From positions 7,962,848 to 8,026,847 of the forward strand of contig CM073527.1 in assembly GCA_037074615.1 (NCBI GenBank): DNA of 64,000 bases, given 5' to 3'. This stretch comes from Leucaena leucocephala (Eukaryota; Streptophyta; Magnoliopsida; Fabales; Fabaceae). Both the position numbers and the translations under genes were made by a program. Below are positions 12,426 through 24,159 of this stretch, in pieces. Each line of letters begins with the position of its first letter. The first letter of the stretch is position 1. The notes under the pieces were generated by a model. The model was not told the origin of the DNA and made no database searches. It saw only the letters and a list, made by a program, of their open reading frames with translations.

Positions 12426-13101
12426 CTGCAGATGAGGGCCAAACAAATAATAAAAATGAGAAAGCAAACAAGTAATAATAAAAGCAATTGTTAAATGAAA
12501 AGGAAAAACAATTTAGCAGCACTCGTCAAATAGGTTAGGGAACTGATGAACTGTAACCAAAATAAATTCATCTCAGATCAAGTGGCACAGATTCTGACCT
12601 TTCAAAATATTCTGTAGAAGCTGAGCACCAATGACACGCAGTTGAAAAATTAAATAGACAAGTTAATGTGTCATGCATAAGAAACTCCAAAAGATTACTG
12701 ACAGGAAATATGTCCTTTAAAGTTTCATGCTTGTATGCATACGAAACATAAATATCTACATCAACATCAACACTTTCAAGAAAATCCTAAGAATCAGAAG
12801 AACCACCAAGCCTCCCATTAAAATGCAATCAGGTATCCAATCAAGAAGCAGAATGAAATGGCACAAATCAGCCCATCATAAATACTTCGCAGCAAACAAA
12901 ACCCAGTACCAGAAATTTTTCCAATGCACGTCACGTATGGTTTAGAATGCTCTTCACACATAATCCCCATTGCAAAAATTCCAAGAACAAAACTCTTTGC
13001 CCCCAAAAAATCAATCCAATGAAGACAAACCCAGATCTAGAAACTGAATCGAAGGACAAACAAAGAGAAAAGAAAAATGTGAGTTCGATCCATAAACTTA
13101 C
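12426..13101 (-). other. Intron in the 5' UTR of the FAH gene
   Basis: The acceptor ...CATCTGCAG ends at 12426, seven bases upstream of the ATG. A donor TTC/GTAAGT lies at 13101-13096. The stretch between is non-coding and AT-rich. Inferred from splice-site quality and the GC-richer sequence beyond 13102; not proven. Confidence 0.6.
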
Positions 13102-13250
13102 GAAGGTGCAGGCGGTGCGGCGAGATCGAAATCAATAGGTTGCTCTAGCAGCTGATTTATCTCCGAAGAACAACCACACCGCCACCTTTACCACCGTGCG
13201 TTGCCCAGGCGATTCTTCGATTTGCCTCCGCAAGTGGTGCAGTGAGGGAC
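13102..13250 (-). other. Non-coding first exon (5' UTR) of the FAH gene
   Basis: A GC-richer island in AT-rich surroundings, ending in the donor described for the leader intron. There is no ATG-led frame continuing into the coding exon. The transcription start is not determinable; the region 13250-13560 with CT-rich tracts near 13510-13535 is the likely promoter side. Confidence 0.5.
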
Positions 13251-13559
13251 CAAAAGCATGATCAATGGAAAGAGAAAAAAGAGAATATATATTAAGAAGG
13301 AATGGGAAGATGATAATGAGGACCGTGAATTTGAAATTAGAGGTTAAGAAATTCAGCCAACAGATTCAATCCCTTTGGATTCAAACCGTTGACAGGCTGG
13401 CTCTTTGTGAGGCCCCACGCTACCTTCTGAGTAAAAGCAAAAGGCGACCCACGTCAAACGAAATGTTCTCTACTTTTCAAGGAAGTGTTCTATTTTGAAG
13501 AAACCCAATTTTTCTTTTCTTTTTCTTTCTTTTTTGTAAATTTCAGTTTAAAAAACATT

Positions 13560-14570
13560 TTAAAAAAGTAATTATTCTTAAGAATCATACCATCCATCTT
13601 TGCTATAAAAATGGCAGGAAATCACAATTTTCAAAATTTTGTTCAAATTAATTAATATGTTTTCTAGTGAATAGGCTTTTATTAGATAATCATTTATGTG
13701 GCACATTGCAAGACAACAAAAATGACGTTTGTGTTAAAATAATGACAAATATCAGCTAACTATAGGGACAATAGACTTGCTCTCAATGACTTCAGACGAG
13801 ATTAACCGAAATGAATTTATCGAACAATCAACAACTTAAAATTGACATAAAATAAATTTTATAAGCTATATTATTTATAAGTGACAAGTTATATTGTTTA
13901 TATTAGGCTATATACTTTTTTACGAAAATGGTGTGCTAAAATAAGGACACGTTGCGTTATTTCATAAATGTTACAGAGACATTATTACACTTTTCATGAC
14001 TTAAATACATTAATTGTCCCACATGTGATACTATTAGGTCAGATATTCCCCTTAGCCCTCTAATATCGTATTATTTTAAATTTTATTTTTATTTATTCTG
14101 TTTACTTATTTACTATTTTGAATAAACTTCGTAAAATATCAAATAGGGGAAATTGTGAACAAATTTCAATTAAGAAATTTATTTACAAATAAGTTTCATG
14201 AAGTTATAAAATACTCTCAAATTATTTGAGATTTAATTATAATTTTTTTATTTTGAAGTGACAAAAATTTAATTTTCTAAAAAACATTTAATGAATTATT
14301 AACATTTCAATATTTACAATTCAAACATCTTATACTTAATATTTACTAGTCAAACTTTTGCAGTTTTAAATGCCAAACTTCTTAAATTTTCAAGTAAATC
14401 TCTACGAAAAATTAACACTTTAATATTTACAAGTCAATCTCGTATTACAAATTAACCTCCTAGATTTACAGGTAAGTTTACATAATATTTTTATTGGTTC
14501 TTCCAATTTTACAAATTGATTTATAAGTCCACTTCTTAAATAGGTAGAAAGGCGTGACAATGACTAAGAT
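13560..14570. other. AT-rich intergenic sequence
   Basis: No coding frame, RNA gene or clear repeat boundary was seen. Confidence 0.3.
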
Positions 14571-14574
14571 CTCA

Positions 14575-14720
14575 CACTATTACAAAAACACTTATCACGG
14601 TGCTCATTCACGGTGGTTAAAAGTTAAAACACCATAAAAAAGGCGGTGACATATCTATAAACAAATTTGTATTTTATAAACTTTTTAGGTCAACTGCCGT
14701 TATAAGTTAATCCTTTTACC
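14575..14720 (+). mobile_element. CACTA-like terminal sequence
   Basis: It starts CACTATTACAAAAACACTT, close to the CACTACAAGAAAA-type terminus of plant CACTA elements. It is followed by subterminal motifs TCACGGTG and CACGGTGGTT and an inverted GGCGGTGAC. The other end was not located. Confidence 0.4.
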
Positions 14721-14933
14721 TTCCTACCATCGTGCCCTCTCTGCAAAAACAAAATATACATCTCTTGCCTCTTTGGTTCCCAACATCTCTATCTATCTTG
14801 AGAGAATGCCAATAGATACCTCTTACGAACCATCTTAAATACCATTCCATTGTACATATTGTTCCACTTCCATTTCCTCAATTTGTTTCCTCTTGCATCG
14901 TCTTTGTCTTACTCTCTTTTCAGATTTCTTAAA

Positions 14934-15275
14934 ATGATGTACTCTTCATGCTCTTCTTCTTCTCGTTCATAGAAAAGAACACGTGATGATTTTGAAGATA
15001 AGCATCATCTCCCATACCCGATACCTGCTTTGCCATTTTAAGACCTCCTCAAACGTCTGGATTAATTGATAAACAAAATGGCTACATTCGAGAACTCAGT
15101 TGAAGAGCTCTCCCTGCAGGTAGAAAACCTATAAGAAAGCTTCAATTGTCTCTATTATGATCTCTATCGCCAACATAACCATCAACGCTTCCACGACCCT
15201 TCAGATACCCAGACAACTCCCAAAACTCATACTACTCTGCTTCATCATTTGATTGAAAGGCCACACATTTCGACA
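14934..15275 (+). pseudogene. Fragment of an unidentified protein gene, broken by LTRs
   Basis: A CT-rich leader precedes ATGATG at 14934, which opens a frame MMYSSCSSSSRS followed by a TAG. After it the text KRTRDDFEDKHHLPYP continues in the same frame, then stops. A second piece starting MATFENSVEELSLQVENL (from about 15078) has a helical, coiled-coil-like character. The fragment ends where LTR sequence begins at 15276. I do not recognise the family. Confidence 0.35.
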
Positions 15276-15450
15276 TGTCATATCCTGATTTTTAGACATA
15301 GAAGCCCAATATGTTGCCTACAAGAGGTAGGTTACCAGGTCTTATTGAGCAAAAGTCCTAAAAGTATATAGATGAGGTTCAAGGGCTAAACTGCAAGTAA
15401 GAGATCAGGGACTAAATAGTAAATTGTGAAATTTTGACATTCTCACCACT
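15276..15450 (+). mobile_element. 5' fragment of a family A LTR
   Basis: It begins TGTCATATCCTGATTTTTAG and continues with 'gaagcccaatatgttgcct' and 'gggctaaactgcaa'. These are landmarks of the first 170 bp of the family A LTRs at 5014 and 21382. It then breaks into unrelated sequence. Confidence 0.7.
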
Positions 15451-15483
15451 ACAAGCATGAAAAACCTCATCTTAAAGCAATGT

Positions 15484-15595
15484 ATTACATCCTAATTTTT
15501 TCCTATCTATATAAGACTAATAGAGAAAAGAGGTTTGGAAAATATTGTGATAATAAATAGAAAAAAATATAATGATTAGACAAAGGTTTAGGCCT
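15484..15595 (+). mobile_element. 5' fragment of a family B LTR
   Basis: 'acatcctaattttttcctat' followed by 'agactaatagagaaaagagg' matches the start of family B LTRs (for example 27818). It is cut at about 15595, where the orientation switches. Confidence 0.55.
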
Positions 15596-17922
15596 ATAAG
15601 TTTACTACCTCATATACCTGACTCTCTTCCACTTCCACTTCCTCTTGCTTCTTTCTTCTCACTTTTCTTGAACATGTGGCTGCTACTTTTAGAGCATACC
15701 AACCAATTCCTAACATCACATAACCATTCATCCATCACCATCTAACTTCCTTGAGTATTAAACTCACTTTAAATAACATAACTTACTTCTTGAACATTAA
15801 TCTCATTAACTTTCCTTATTCTTAACTAATGGGCTTGGCCTTTGAATCAATTGATGTCTTAACTTTACCCTACACAATTTCATCTTTTGAATCTATTTAT
15901 GAGCTTAGAATAATGAAATTCTAGCTTCTTCATGGCCTGCTATACAGAATTGAATATATGCATACAATTCTTTCAAAAATTCTCATTTTGATTCTAATGC
16001 TTCCCATACTTGTTTCTCCACTTTACCCCACACTAATTTTCATTTTAAAACCATTGAAAGTATCAAAATCATGAAATTCCAATTACTATTCATGTGAGTG
16101 AATAGTAATCGTGAAGAACTTCAAAAATTACAATCTTGGAATTTCAATGCTTCCAAAGTTCAAAACCTTTCCAATCATACACAAAATCATCATATAAATT
16201 CTATAGAAGCATTAAATCATTCCATTTCCTTCCCTCATGAACAGTGCATACCGAATAGGTTCAACCATGGCAAAGTCAAGACTATCAACTTGATTCAACA
16301 ACCAACCATTTAACTAATTTGTTTAAGCTTCAATCATATGTCTCTAACTTTAATTTCTTCTTTTCCCTTTCATCTAAGGTTTTTGGACAGCACAACACCT
16401 TAGAGAAAACTCAACTTTCTTTCATGAAAACCCTAAGTTCAAGCTCCCAAATCAAAGGAAAATAAGCTAGGATAGATTGCTTACCTTTAATCTCTAGCTT
16501 ACTTGAACTTTGGTACCTTGAATCTCCTTTGTCTTGGCTTGAGTTTCTATTTTGCAAGAGTTTCCCCTAGGTTCCATGGCTCATGGTTTGGATGCAGATT
16601 TGAGGGGGTATTTATAGAAAAAAATTATGGAAAATGAATGGCCAAGATTACTTTGTGCACTATTTGATCTAAAAGCTCACATTTAATCTTGAATTTAACT
16701 TTTTCCAAAAAAGAATAATTATGACATCATAAAGGACAGCTCAAGGGACACCTCATGGGGGTATGTGGCAAAATTCTCATGTAAGGAAGCTTCTAGAAAA
16801 ATTCTAATCCAATCCGGTACCAATCAGAGCAGTTTCACCAAAAACTGGACTGTTTTCTGTTCCTAATTTTTATAATATAGTAGGATATGTATTCTATCCT
16901 GGAAATCAATGTCTAGGCTTCTCATACCATTGACATACTTTTACTGGGCCAATACTTAATTACATATCCCTTGATAAATGACCAAAATACCCTTGGTGTC
17001 CTTTCTTGCACTATATTGACCCTAAGGGTAAAATCGTCTTTTTACCCTTCTTTATACTGCCTCAGGGCCTATAATAGCTCTAAATAATCATACTTAGGCT
17101 ATATCCCACGTTTTTAGCCTATCTCAGATGACTAAAATGCCCTCCATATATCTTTGGTACAATTTGGGCATCCAGGGGTATTTTCATAATTTTACACTTT
17201 TTCTGGACACTGGCTCATTCTACTGATAAATTGGTACCCTGGGTTTTGGGCCCTTCTTGGCGTTATCATGGGCCTATATCTGAGGTCATCTGATCTCATT
17301 CTATCTAGGCTTCCATACTGATAAGTTTCATTATCGGATCACGGGTGTTATCAAACTCACGTCAAAATTCACTAATCTGTGAATAACTTTTTATACAGAA
17401 CTTCTTCTAGGTTTCTATCAGATCCAGGACATCTAACACTGTAGGGCACACTTTGTTGTAACTTTCCCACTTATATCTGAAGTCCATAAAATCTAATAAA
17501 ATTTCAGATAACTTTCAGATTATCAGATAAATATATGCTGTCTGGAGGCCTAATAAAATTTCTGTATCATGCTAGATTAACCAGCATATCTTCCTCTATT
17601 TACTGATAGAATATGGGACTGAAATACTTTCAAAAAATTCTAACATTTTTTGGGCTAACCTTTCCATAATTATAATTTTGCCCTTGAATTTTTTACTTAA
17701 TTATATTTAAATCCCTTAACTTTTGGAAATTACCACTTTTGGCCCAACTTTTGTTTCTACTTTAACTTTTGGCCTTCAACCTTTTCTAATTTTCATTTAG
17801 GTCCCTTTCTTCCTTCAAGACTCATTTAACCTCTATCATTTCTTCTAATTATCGTCAAAATCCTTTCTAAACCTCTTTCCTCTATCAGTATTATACATAT
17901 AGGAAAAAATTAGGATATGACA
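15596..17922 (-). mobile_element. Reverse family B LTR, truncated at its 3' side
   Basis: It ends at 17922 with GGATATGACA, the reverse complement of the LTR start TGTCATATCC. The reverse TATTTATAG near 16608 is the LTR TATA box. It matches 42832-45996 over most of its length. The outer (3') part of the LTR is missing at about 15596, where it abuts forward LTR fragments. No matching target duplication was found around the cluster. Confidence 0.7.
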
Positions 17923-18535
17923 GATCCCTTCTACTAAGATTCTTTCATAAATGATTCATTGTTCCCTTATTTCGAAACCTTTTTAGCTCCTAGAAACCAC
18001 TGCCTCACTTAATTTTTTTGGAAAATTTTGGAAATTGAAGTTGAAACACCTAAGCTTTTGCTGTTAGATTTGGATCATCACATGATTCTAAGTGGTTACT
18101 TTGAAACTTTTAAATCATCGTTTAAAGGATTTTCAGTTGTGATAAGTGTTTTAATGCCTAGTGAATGACGAACATTGTTTGAGAGTTTAGCTTATGAGCA
18201 ATCTAGATCAAAACCTTTGTTGGAAGGATTCTTGGCCTTAAATTCTATATTGAGTAATTATTCAATTGGTTTATATCCTCTAGAATTTGTCTTCGTTCTG
18301 AGTTTAGAATTACTTGCGTATTTATGAATTGAACATAATAGAGGCATTCTTTCTAAACCCTTTTATTCCCAAACACAAGTCCACTACATATTACATCCTT
18401 AGTCACCCGCTTTTGAACCCATAACTTTTTCTTTTTATCATCCTTATAGAAAGTCATTTGTGCATAAACATCATTTTGAAATAAAATTTTTATTCATGTC
18501 AAAAATTCATTATTGTTGTGTTATTGTGCTCAGCT
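17923..18535 (+). pseudogene. Possible continuation of the broken gene at 14.9 kb
   Basis: Discontinuous plus-strand frames contain protein-like text, for example LEGFLALNSILSNYSIGLYP encoded at about 18218-18280. They are interrupted by stops and frameshifts. The stretch sits just beyond the LTR cluster that ends the fragment at 14934-15275, so both may be pieces of one gene. The family was not recognised; an envelope-like or 3' internal part of the Athila-like element is the alternative. Confidence 0.25.
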
Positions 18536-18539
18536 TCCA

Positions 18540-19156
18540 TGAATGAGGTGCTAAATAAAAGAAGAAGAGGAAAGAAGCATATTGCACTAAAAAAAAGGGA
18601 GAGTGCAAGAAAAAGAAAACAAAAAGAGAAGAGAAGAGAAGAGGGCACCATTATTAACTCTTATTAGCACAATTACCACAACTACATCCCTAGAGACATG
18701 AATCCATGCTACATATTCATTGTTGAATGCATATAGTACTTTCTATTCTTCATATTCTATTCCATGTGGCCCATCTCCATCATTTAAATCCTAAACGACC
18801 TCTTGATTCTTTGCATGTGTTATATAGTTGCTGAGATTTAGAGCCATTAAGCATATGGTAAGATGTTTTCCAATTTGAATATGACTGAAAGAACCCTAAC
18901 AATGAGAGAAAATAGAGAGCTAAAGACTTGCACCCTTTGAGAGGATCTATTGTGCTTATACAGTTGAGGTTAATTTCACTTAGTAGTTGATTACTTGGCA
19001 TTTTTCACATTATCACCTTTGTATTCCCAAAAGATGACGAATTATTTGTTTTTAGGGTACACTATGGATTATGTTGTTATCTTGAATTTAATAGTCTTGT
19101 TCTAGGTGTGATTCATTTCTTTGTCCAGGAGTACAAAGGTTTAAGTATAGGGGAAT
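18540..19156 (+). mobile_element. 3' internal tail and polypurine tract of an Athila-like element
   Basis: A GA-rich tract (18555-18650) and, directly before 19157, 'aagtataggggaat' form a polypurine-type tract. This is the usual layout just upstream of an Athila/Tat LTR. No protein is readable. Confidence 0.4.
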
Positions 19157-20632
19157 TGATAAGACACATTTTGTATATGGTTTCTGTGATGCTTTTAAGA
19201 GTTTTATAACAACTTTACATTCATTTTATACCTTAAATTATACTTTTGTGGTAATACATGATTGTGCGTGGCAATATGCTGATTAACGGTAAAATGGTAA
19301 ATTAACTCTTCCAAACTGCATATATTCTATTATTTACTAATTTGGACTTTTACACTGAGCTTTTTATATTGGATTACAGGTATTTTAGAAGAGAGCAAGG
19401 ACCAGGAAAGAAATCACAAGTCAATGAAAGTGAAATCATGCTCTTGCACCTTTTAGTTACGACCAAAGAGTCAGCCGGTCATGACCTTGATTCTTCTGGA
19501 AGTCTCTCTATGTTTACGGGTCACGACCAAAACATGGATCTGATTGCAACTAAAATGTGAAATCACTAAAACTGCGCTATTTTGAATTAGGTCACGCAGA
19601 AATAAAAGCAGATGAGGACTGCCGTCAATAGGGAGGCTAGTTTTTGACCTGATTAGGCTAAGAAGTAGTACTCTAGCTCTCTCTGATCACTTTTTTCACA
19701 TCTTCCATTGTTCTACACCTCTCCACAAATTTCTCCATCTCTCTACACCATCAATCTACCATCTTCTCATTGTTTCTTCATGGCATCTCATATGAACAGC
19801 AATTACAGTACATTAGCAGTCATGAGAGGCTAAACCTGTAGTCTCTTAGTGATGAATCTGATATCTTGAGCTGATGGACTAAAATAGGGAGTTTTTACTG
19901 TTCTAATTTGTATCTTCTCATGTTATGATAGTTGCTAGATCTAGGGTTTTTATTGTATGAGCAATTTTTGAATATCAATTAATCATTCTCAGATTAGACT
20001 TTGTAATCAAATTCGGATGATTTGAATGTTTGCTTTTTAATAGAATATTTTAGTTTGGATTTTAAGAAAGTTAGATTATTATCAGCGATTGTTGTTAACT
20101 AATTTAATTGCTAATCTAGGGTTTTCGATCGACGACCATTCGAGGGCATTTTTATCATCTAAATTCAACTTACACCTAAGTGGTTTATGATAGTTCACTA
20201 ATATTTCTTAAACCAGCTTTAATTGAAGGGGTTTAAGGAAAATTAGGGTTCTAGACTCAATCAATTGATTGAGGTTTTCTTTGAGAATTAGTGCTATATA
20301 AACTCCAATTTTAAATGTGAGAACAAGGATATATACGTTTTCATCATCAAGAGTCTTTCATAACATATTTCTCAATAAACCAACTCATTTTCATCTTAAT
20401 CAAAAATTCAAAAATATTTACCTTTCTGCACCTACTTTTATAGCATCAATCTCTAAAATCCCAAAACAATGTTTTCCCTGCTCAGGTTTTTCATTGATCT
20501 TGACATCCAATCTACTAGGTTTCCATATAAAAGGCTCCTCAAGAAGAACGATAGGGTTGTACCTTATACTATATTATATTTAGTGCAATAAACTTTATTT
20601 TGATGGATTAGACCACGACAATCTGCCCTCAT
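19157..20632 (+). mobile_element. Athila/Tat-like LTR and leader
   Basis: It begins TGATAAGACACATTTTG right after a purine-rich tract, like Athila/Tat LTRs that open TGATAAG-TGCATTTT. It contains the CACGACC/GACCAAAG motifs and the 'gggttttcgatcgacgacc' and 'tttttccctgctcagg' stretches that occupy the 3' part of such LTRs. It precedes the gag relic at 20698. The exact 3' boundary is unclear and no good primer binding site remains. Confidence 0.5.
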
Positions 20633-20697
20633 AAAGCTCTATTTCTATGATTACTTTGGCCAATTGTATTTACATGGAAGCATGCACATTACACAAT
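20633..20697 (+). repeat. 65-bp LTR family A fragment just before gag
   Basis: The stretch 'aagctctatttctatgatta' through 'gcacattacacaat' closely matches the family A LTR interior at about 6268-6343 and 48498-48560, with a small internal deletion. It ends directly at the ATG of the Athila-like gag. Confidence 0.75.
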
Positions 20698-21381
20698 ATG
20701 GCTGAGATTAATCCTAATGGGCATGATAGGCATAATAGACAAGGAGAAAATAAAACACCAATAAATGTAGAAGATAATAGAAGTGTGAGGGAAATAAATC
20801 ATTCGCATGTGAATTATGATCCTTATAATTTTTATACTGAAGAGGCTAATTTTGAAATTAAAGGAGCTTTGATTATAGCCTTACCTAAATTTTATGGTTT
20901 TATACGAGAATGTCCACATTGGCACTTACAAACCATACATATAATCTGTTACTCGATGAAGCCTCTAATGACTGCATTTGATGATATTTTAAGAAGGTGT
21001 TTCCATTTCACTTTGGAAGGGAAGGCTAAAGAATGGTTATATAATCTACTAACTCATTTCTCCACTCTTACATAGGATCAGTTGAAGTCAACATATTTAA
21101 AACAGTTCTTCCTGGCCTCTAAGACAACTCAGATGAAGAAGGAAATTACAAACATTCTACAACAGGATGGAGAACCATTACATGAATATTGGATAAGATT
21201 TATTTACTTGTTGGCTCGATGTCTACACCACAACATGACAAAAGCTAATCTAGTAGACATTTTCTTTAATAGTTTACTCCCTCACAATTAGGTGTCCTTG
21301 AATACAGTAGCAAATGGCTCTTTGAGAGATAAGACTCCACAAGCAAGTTAGGATTTATTCCATAAGATGGCTAATGAAGAT
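20698..21381 (+). pseudogene. gag: Athila-like gag, N-terminal half, with stops
   Basis: The structural polyprotein region of a Ty3/Gypsy element. From ATG 20698 one frame reads through to 21381 with stop codons at 21073, 21289 and about 21346. Retrotrans_gag features are visible: FHFTLEGKAKEWLYNL, then after a stop DQLKSTYLKQFF, then GEPLHEYWIRF and NSLLPHN. The first stop replaces the tryptophan of the usual T-W-D/E-x-L motif, which fits TGG to TAG decay. The frame is interrupted at 21382 by a solo LTR and resumes at 24160. Confidence 0.8.
21377..21381 (+). repeat. Target site duplication AAGAT (left copy)
   Basis: AAGAT precedes the LTR start at 21382. Its right partner at 24155-24159 is AAGAC, one transition away. 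Confidence 0.7.
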
Positions 21382-24154
21382 TGTCATATCCTATTTTTAG
21401 GCCTAGAAGCCCAATATGTAGCCTGAAAGAGGTAGCCTACCAAGCCCTCTTGAGCAAAAGTTTCAAAAGTATACAAATGATATTTAGGGACTAAACTATA
21501 AATAATAAAAGTTCAGGGATTAGATTGTAAATAGTGAAAGTCCTTGGGGTATAATGGTCATTTTAAAGAAAGAGAGGGACTAAACTGAAAAGTCTAAAAG
21601 TCCCAAGACATGAAAGTATATACAAGTTGTGGGTCATTAAGTGTAATTATGAAAAGTTCAGGGACTAAAGTGTAATTTTCAAAAGTTTCAAAGGGCAAAA
21701 TTGTATTATAGAAAGTTGAGCTAGAAAAGGCTTAGAACTACCCAGAATCATTTTAGTCCCAAAATTTATCAGTAGATAGAGAAAGTAATGCTGATTAATC
21801 TAGCATGATATAGAAATTTTATTGGAGTTCCAGATAGCTGATATTTATATGATAGTCTGAATATTATTTGAATTTTTTATCAGATCTTCTAGACCTCAGA
21901 TATAAATGAAAAGTTACAAAAAGGTGTGTCCTGTAAAGAAAAATGTTAGAGAACTGACAGAACCCCAAAAATAGTTATGTAGAAAATGTTATTTACGTTC
22001 AAGTGAATTTTAATGGGAGTTTGTGAACACCTGATATCTGATTATGAAACTTAAGCACTAAGCAAGCTATGATTGAATGAGCTCACAGGGAGGCCCATGA
22101 TGACGCCAAGTGAGGCCTAAACCCATAATATCAGTTCATCAAATAAAAGGGCCAGTGTCCATAAATATCCAGAAAAAGGTGTCAAATGACGAAAATACCC
22201 CTATGTTATAAAATAATTAAAGAATGAGTGAAGGGTTTTTTGGTCATTTGATTAAGGTTAGACAATCAAGGAAGGTTATCTGGATAGTTGACTAGGGTCA
22301 AGAAATACTCTGGAAAGTTGTGAAAACACAATAATGCCCCTAGAATTATTAAAGAGGAACTAAGGGCATTTTGGTAATTTGCTAAGGGATATTTCTTGGG
22401 AATTGAGCCATTAGAGTGCTTGAGCTTAATTAGAGACCCAAGATGGCATTCCAAGATGTCGTCCAAGAGTTATGTGGGTCCAAGTGGCATTAAAATAATA
22501 TTTTAGTGATTTTCAATAAAACATAGTTACCCAGTTAAAGATAGAACTGGAGAAAGTGATCATATAGAGCTTTAGACTCATCCATAACCATGAGGTGGCA
22601 TGAAAGGTATCCATATGGGACCCACAAGGCACCACATGGCATTAATCTAGGGAAAGAAGAAAAATCTAAGGACATATGGCATGATCTTAGCCGTTTATTC
22701 TGGGATAAGACTCTGGAATTCTCTAGAAGCACTGAGTCATCTGGTGAGAGGGCCCCACCATTGTGCCCCCTGAGTATGTGAGGTGTCAATGGATGATGCC
22801 ATTTTGATGAGTCATCTAGGATGATGATGTCATCTTGTGATGCAAGCAAAGCTTCATCGCGATTTGATCTGGATCATTCAATCTACTTTCCTCCACCTAT
22901 AAATACCCCTGACCCCTTACCATTTCACAACATGGCCAAGAGCTAAGAAAGAAGAGAGAGAAAGAGAAAGAGAGAAAGAAAGGAAGGAAAAAGGAGTTAT
23001 GGCTGAGTTAGGAGCAATCAAAGGAGTTTAGGGACTTGGCAAGCTTAGGAATAAGATAAGTAATTTATCCTAGTTCTTGTTCTAATAAATTAGAGAATTG
23101 TTCTTATGAATTTAATAGTTAGAATAGATAATATCTCTCTCTTGATAAGGTTAGCCGTGGATATAAAGAAAGTTAGGGGATTATTAGATTAAGGGTATTA
23201 CTTTAAGTTAATCTTGAGTTAAGTAGAGCTATACTGGATAAGATAATATTATTATGCTATGTATAGGCTCTAACCTATGAAAAGAAGGAGCCTTAGAGAA
23301 AAGGCTAAGAGCTAGAGGAAAGGCTACACGTTAGGTAGTAAACTTACCTAAACTTGTATGTGTTGAATGTATGGTTGTTTATGTTATGGCTTGATTGATG
23401 TTATTCATATGTAAATGTTGAAGCTTTATGCTATGATTACTTTGACGAATTGTATTTCACATGTTATATGGAAGCATGTACATTACATTATGTTGACACA
23501 ATCACAAGAAAGCACTAATACCAAGCATTAATGCATATATTGTTTAGTACCATTTACTATTGAGATTTTCCTAGAAATATCACCCATTCCATGTCAATCC
23601 AATCATAACAGGTCTTCTCAATATGGAGGAGATGAAGATACATGAAGAAAATTTATGAATTATTTAGCATAATTGATATGTAATTGATGTATGTTATGCA
23701 TATGTATATAAAGTTGGGTGCTAAAATTTGCTATTATGAACAATAACTCTTGGTGAGTCAATGGCAATTGAGTTGTAATTAGAAATAGTAAATATTGACA
23801 TAAATGTATGATATTTTACCAATAAATAGTACATACCAATCTTTGATTTGATATATAGAACATCTTATTTGAATGTCTACACATGCAGATATAATTTTTC
23901 AAAGTTGGGACAAAAAATGCTAGAATCACGGAAGGATGCTGGATGAACAGTAAAATTTGAACATTGACCGATATTGACTAGGTCAAAGAGTTATTTTTTC
24001 CCAAAAGAACATTAAGTTAGCTTCGTGTATCAATTTGAACCACTTCATTTTGATTTTTGTGGATTTAATTATGATTTTTTGAAGTTAGTCACTTATCTGG
24101 AATTTTCCTATGAACTGTTTGGTCCTTAAGACATAAGAAAATTAGGATGTTATA
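21382..24154 (+). mobile_element. Solo LTR, family A (2773 bp), inside gag
   Basis: It begins TGTCATATCC and ends GGATGTTATA (the terminal CA has decayed to TA). It is flanked by AAGAT/AAGAC. Skipping it and one duplication rejoins the gag frame from ...MANED to HQTRDQ, which confirms the boundaries. The TATA box is TATAAATA near 22900 and the GA-rich leader is at 22935-22990. It is longer than the copy at 5014 because it keeps about 700 bp more of the U3 part. Confidence 0.88.
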
Positions 24155-24159
24155 AAGAC

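Noticed and set aside
13265..13498. 77-codon plus-strand frame next to the FAH first exon
   Set aside because: It lies in the FAH promoter region on the opposite strand, with no splice context or recognisable domain.
15271..17927. Possible single insertion bounded by TGTCATATCC and GGATATGACA
   Set aside because: The two ends belong to different LTR fragments in opposite orientation, and the flanking 5-mers (CGACA and GATCC) do not match.
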